This document shows, in pieces, positions 4,329 to 7,161 of a stretch of DNA of 7,161 nt. This DNA comes from Betaproteobacteria bacterium (GTDB lineage: Bacteria > Pseudomonadota > Gammaproteobacteria > Burkholderiales > SG8-41), in contig JANYDM010000025.1 of the NCBI GenBank assembly GCA_025363575.1, forward strand, positions 1 through 7,161, written 5' to 3'. The position numbers and the translations under genes were made by a program. The notes below the pieces were generated by a model. It worked only from the letters and a program-made list of their open reading frames with translations, did not search any database and was not told where the DNA came from. The stretch's first letter is position 1. Every line of letters begins with the position of its first letter.

Positions 4329-7004
4329 ATGATTGAGAAAGACCTCAAAACAGTGCGGGAATTGAACGTCGATGGCGTGCGTTTCCAGTATTTCAGTTTG
4401 CGCCACGTCGAGGCGGATCCCGCACTGGCAGGGCTGGCGCGCTTGCCTTTCTCCCTGCGCGTGCTGGCGGAGAACCTAGTGCGGCGCGCGCAATCCCCGG
4501 AAGTGCTGCCTGCAATGGTGGCAGCGTTGGCGCGTGGCGAGCGCGGATTCGAAATTCCGTTCTGGCCGGCGCGCGTGCTGTTGCAGGACATGCTCGGCGT
4601 GCCGGTCATGGTCGATCTGGCGGCACTGCGCGATGCAGTAGCTGCGGCGGGCGGCGATCCGCTCGAAGTCAATCCGCGTATCCCGGTCGATTTCGTAATC
4701 GACCATTCCGTGGTTGCGGACGAGGCAGGCCACGCTGGTGCTGCACGGCGTAACGTCGAAATCGAATACGCGCGCAATCGCGAGCGCTTCGGCTTTCTGG
4801 CCTGGTGCCAGGTGGCGTTCCGCAATTTTCGCGTGGTGCCTCCCGACAGTGGCATCGTGCACCAGATCAACGTCGAGCGGCTTGCACGCGTGGTGTGGAC
4901 CGACGAGACAGACGGTAATGTGCTCGCATATCCGGATACCGTGATCTGCAATGACAGCCATACGCCGATGGTCAATGCCATCGGTGTCCTCGGGTGGGGC
5001 GTCGGCGGCATAGAGGCCGAGGCGGCGATGCTCGGACGCGCGCTGACCATGCAGGTGCCGGAGGTGGTGGGAGTAAACGTGCGCGGCACTTTGCCCGCAG
5101 GAACTACCGCGACGGACGCGGTGCTGACCATCGCCGAAAAATTGCGGCGCCTGGGCGTAATCGGGAAATTCGTCGAGTTTTATGGAGCCGGCCTCGATGC
5201 ATTGCCGGTGGCGGATCGCGCAACTATTGCAAATATGGCGCCCGAGTATGGGGCAAACTGCGTGTTTTTTCCCGTCGATCAGAAGTGCCTCGATTTTCTG
5301 GCGTTCACCGGACGCGACGCCGCCACGGTTGCACTCGCCAAAAGTTATTGCCAGGCACAGGGATTGTGGCGCGATGAAAACACGCCGGCTCCGCACTTCG
5401 ATGTCACGGTTGAGCTTGACCTGTCGCAGATTGCGTCCTGCCTGGCGGGGCCGCGGCGACCGCACGAACGCGTGCCCCTTGGCGACGTGGCGAGCGGCTT
5501 TACCAGGGAGATGCCGACGCTGGCGCGCGACGGCCGCGCGGCGCCGGACAAACGCGTAACGGTTGCCGGCAGTGCATTCACGCTGGGAGACGGCGACGTC
5601 GTGATTGCGGCGATCACGAGTTGCACCAATACCTCCAATCCAGCAAACATGATCACCGCTGGTTTGCTCGCGCGCAATGCAGTGGCGCGCGGTCTGACAA
5701 TCAAACCGTGGGTCAAGACTTCCTTTGCCCCCGGCTCGAAAGTGGTCGCCGACTATCTCGAACGCGCGGGGCTCAGCGAGGCGTTCGACCAATTAGGTTT
5801 TCAGCTCGTCGCTTATGGATGCACGACGTGCAACGGCAATTCCGGTCCGCTCGCGCCGGCGATAGAAAGTGCGATCAAGACGCACGAGCTGGTGTCCGTG
5901 GCGGTGCTTTCCGGCAATCGCAATTTTGAAGGACGCGTGCATCCGTTCGCGCGCGCCGCATATCTTGCTTCGCCGCCGCTGGTCATCGCCTATGCGATCG
6001 CTGGAACTATCACCTGCGATCTCGCGACGCAGCCGGTGGGAACGGATGCAAATGGCACAGCGGTCTATTTGCGCGAGTTGTGGCCTTCTGCAAACGAAGT
6101 TGCGCAAGTGCTGGCGAACTGCCTCACTCCCGATATGTATCGTGCGAGTTATGAGAATCTATTCGAGGGCGCGCCGGAATGGCGCGCGCTGCGCGGCGAG
6201 GGGGGGGCGCTTTTTCCGTGGCGTGCCGACAGCACGTTTCTGCGCAAGCCGCCGTATTTCGATGCGGTGCCGCGGGCGCCGGTGCAGCCAACGGATATTC
6301 ACGGCATGCGGCCATTGGCGATTCTCGGTGACATGATCACTACCGATCACCTGGCGCCGGCCGGCCGCATTCTCGCCGACAGCCCAGCGGGACGCTACCT
6401 AAAGGAAAACGGTCTCGATGAAAAAGAGTTTCACAGTTACGGTATACGCCGCGGCAATCACGAAGTTGCCATGCGCGCGACTCTCGCGTCGCCACGCCTG
6501 AAAAATGCGATGGCGCCCGGCACGGAGGGCGGCTATACGCGGCTCCAGCCGGAGGGCCGGGTGATGGCGATCTACGATGCGGCGGAAATATATCGCGACC
6601 GCGGCACTCCGCTGATCATGCTCGCCGGACGCGATTACGGCGCCGGCTCGTCGCGCGACTGGGCAGCGAAGGGGCCTGCGCTCTTGGGCGTGCGCGCGGT
6701 GGTGGCAGAAAGTTTCGAGCACATACACCGTTCCAATCTCATCGGCATGGGCGTGTTGCCGCTCAAATTCAAGAAGGCGTCGTGCGAGGAACTGAAACTC
6801 GACGGCAGCGAAGTCTTCGATATTCTTGGGATCGCCGGCCATCTTGTCCCGCATGCGCTGCTGACGTTGCGCGTACATCGCATCAGCGGCGTCGTGGACG
6901 AAACCGCACTGGAACTTTGCGTGGATACCAGCGAGGAGCTTGCCGCTTATGCGCAAGGCGGGATACTGCCTCAGGTTTACCGTGAATTTGTCGAGCATAT
7001 CTAG
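4329..7004 (+). CDS. acnA: Aconitase-superfamily [4Fe-4S] hydro-lyase (AcnA type with AcnD-like features)
   Basis: An 891-residue cytoplasmic enzyme, the length of bacterial AcnA. Aconitases interconvert citrate and isocitrate through cis-aconitate; the related AcnD dehydrates 2-methylcitrate. All three cluster ligands are present: C432 in AAITSCTNTSNP, and C498 and C501 in YGCTTCNGNSGPL. Other active-site marks are DSH at 209-211, VLSGNRNFEGRVHP, GDMITTDHLAPAG (667-679) opening the swivel domain, and DYGAGSSRDWAAKG (769-782) with the catalytic serine loop. AcnA-like stretches include GVLGWGVGGIEAEAAMLG, GKFVEFYGAGLD and ANMAPEYGANC. AcnD-like features, from memory, are asparagine after the second cluster cysteine (CTTCNG, usually CTTCIG in AcnA) and parts of the C-terminal half. 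The ATG at 4329 is the first possible ATG after an in-frame TGA at 4314, but no Shine-Dalgarno sequence is visible. Flanked by Bug genes, it looks like a pathway-specific paralogue rather than the TCA-cycle enzyme. Family certain; substrate uncertain. Confidence 0.93.
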   Translation: MIEKDLKTVRELNVDGVRFQYFSLRHVEADPALAGLARLPFSLRVLAENLVRRAQSPEVLPAMVAALARGERGFEIPFWPARVLLQDMLGVPVMVDLAALRDAVAAAGGDPLEVNPRIPVDFVIDHSVVADEAGHAGAARRNVEIEYARNRERFGFLAWCQVAFRNFRVVPPDSGIVHQINVERLARVVWTDETDGNVLAYPDTVICNDSHTPMVNAIGVLGWGVGGIEAEAAMLGRALTMQVPEVVGVNVRGTLPAGTTATDAVLTIAEKLRRLGVIGKFVEFYGAGLDALPVADRATIANMAPEYGANCVFFPVDQKCLDFLAFTGRDAATVALAKSYCQAQGLWRDENTPAPHFDVTVELDLSQIASCLAGPRRPHERVPLGDVASGFTREMPTLARDGRAAPDKRVTVAGSAFTLGDGDVVIAAITSCTNTSNPANMITAGLLARNAVARGLTIKPWVKTSFAPGSKVVADYLERAGLSEAFDQLGFQLVAYGCTTCNGNSGPLAPAIESAIKTHELVSVAVLSGNRNFEGRVHPFARAAYLASPPLVIAYAIAGTITCDLATQPVGTDANGTAVYLRELWPSANEVAQVLANCLTPDMYRASYENLFEGAPEWRALRGEGGALFPWRADSTFLRKPPYFDAVPRAPVQPTDIHGMRPLAILGDMITTDHLAPAGRILADSPAGRYLKENGLDEKEFHSYGIRRGNHEVAMRATLASPRLKNAMAPGTEGGYTRLQPEGRVMAIYDAAEIYRDRGTPLIMLAGRDYGAGSSRDWAAKGPALLGVRAVVAESFEHIHRSNLIGMGVLPLKFKKASCEELKLDGSEVFDILGIAGHLVPHALLTLRVHRISGVVDETALELCVDTSEELAAYAQGGILPQVYREFVEHI

Positions 7005-7161
7005 CTTCGCTCACCGGATTGCCTGGTGCATGGCATTCGCTGCGGCTTTCTTATCGGAAGCCGCACAGGTGCAGGCACAGATCTGGAAGCCCACCAAGCC
7101 GATCGAAATTATCTCGCCGTCGTCGCCGGGCGGCAGCACCGATACGACCGCGCGCACGATG
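6982..7161 (+). CDS. Second TctC/Bug-family solute-binding protein, N-terminal part
   Basis: Only the first 60 residues are in the window; the gene runs off the right edge. From the GTG at 6982 the product reads (M)NLSSISSFAHRIAWCMAFAA, with a signal peptide whose n-region has His-Arg, a hydrophobic core around IAWCMAFAAAFL, and a probable cleavage after AQA (30-32). The mature part begins QIWKPTKPIEIISPSSPGG and continues STDTTARTM, matching the first strand and PGG-x-x-D ligand loop of Bug proteins. With this start it overlaps the aconitase gene by 23 bases, implying co-transcription. The ATG at 7030 (residue 17) is an alternative start outside the overlap, but it would remove the charged n-region of the signal. 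Neither start has a strong Shine-Dalgarno sequence. Family likely; exact start uncertain. Confidence 0.82.
   Translation, partial: MNLSSISSFAHRIAWCMAFAAAFLSEAAQVQAQIWKPTKPIEIISPSSPGGSTDTTARTM

Noticed and set aside
4286..4336. 16-codon ORF from the ATG at 4286 overlapping the aconitase start
   Set aside because: There is no Shine-Dalgarno sequence before it, and it is too short to judge. It is most likely chance.
4476..5792. 438-codon open frame on the minus strand inside the aconitase gene
   Set aside because: The composition is shadow-like and the sense strand encodes unmistakable aconitase motifs across the whole range.

Overview
The window looks like chromosomal DNA of a GC-rich betaproteobacterium, most likely from the Burkholderiales. 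That is inferred from strong G/C third-position bias, long antisense shadow ORFs, and two periplasmic binding proteins of the TctC/Bug family, which is greatly expanded in Bordetella, Cupriavidus and their relatives. No mobile element, tRNA, rRNA or CRISPR array was seen. Coding density is high, and no stretch over 300 bases lacks a gene.

Left part (1-1312, + strand): the C-terminal ~436 residues of a propionyl-CoA synthetase (PrpE-type acyl-CoA ligase), whose N-terminal ~190 residues lie upstream of the window. A convergent gene follows on the minus strand (1394-2305), a GcvA-like LysR-type regulator. An 81-base spacer carrying a weak inverted repeat separates the two.

Right part (2354-7161, + strand): a tightly packed run of genes that reads as one operon diverging from the LysR gene. 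It comprises (i) a probable 43-residue small ORF with a very strong Shine-Dalgarno sequence; (ii) a bacterial homologue of phosphosulfolactate synthase (ComA family), overlapping the small ORF by 4 bases; (iii) a TctC/Bug solute-binding protein starting 5 bases later; (iv) an 891-residue aconitase-superfamily hydro-lyase with all three [4Fe-4S] cysteines; and (v) the start of a second TctC/Bug protein, overlapping the aconitase gene end by 23 bases and cut by the window edge.

Working model (inference): the LysR protein senses a carboxylate and controls the divergent operon. The Bug proteins capture a di- or tricarboxylate in the periplasm, and the aconitase-like enzyme isomerises or dehydrates it or a derivative. 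The ComA-like TIM-barrel protein performs an unknown step. No tctA/tctB membrane genes and no comB/comC/comDE coenzyme M genes are present, so the ComA homologue is unlikely to make coenzyme M here. PrpE nearby and AcnD-like features in the aconitase hint at a link to propionate/methylcitrate chemistry, but the intervening opposite-strand gene means PrpE is not in the same operon. The most unusual parts are the ComA-like enzyme with changed active-site-region motifs, the coupled small ORF ahead of it, and the two Bug genes bracketing an aconitase paralogue.
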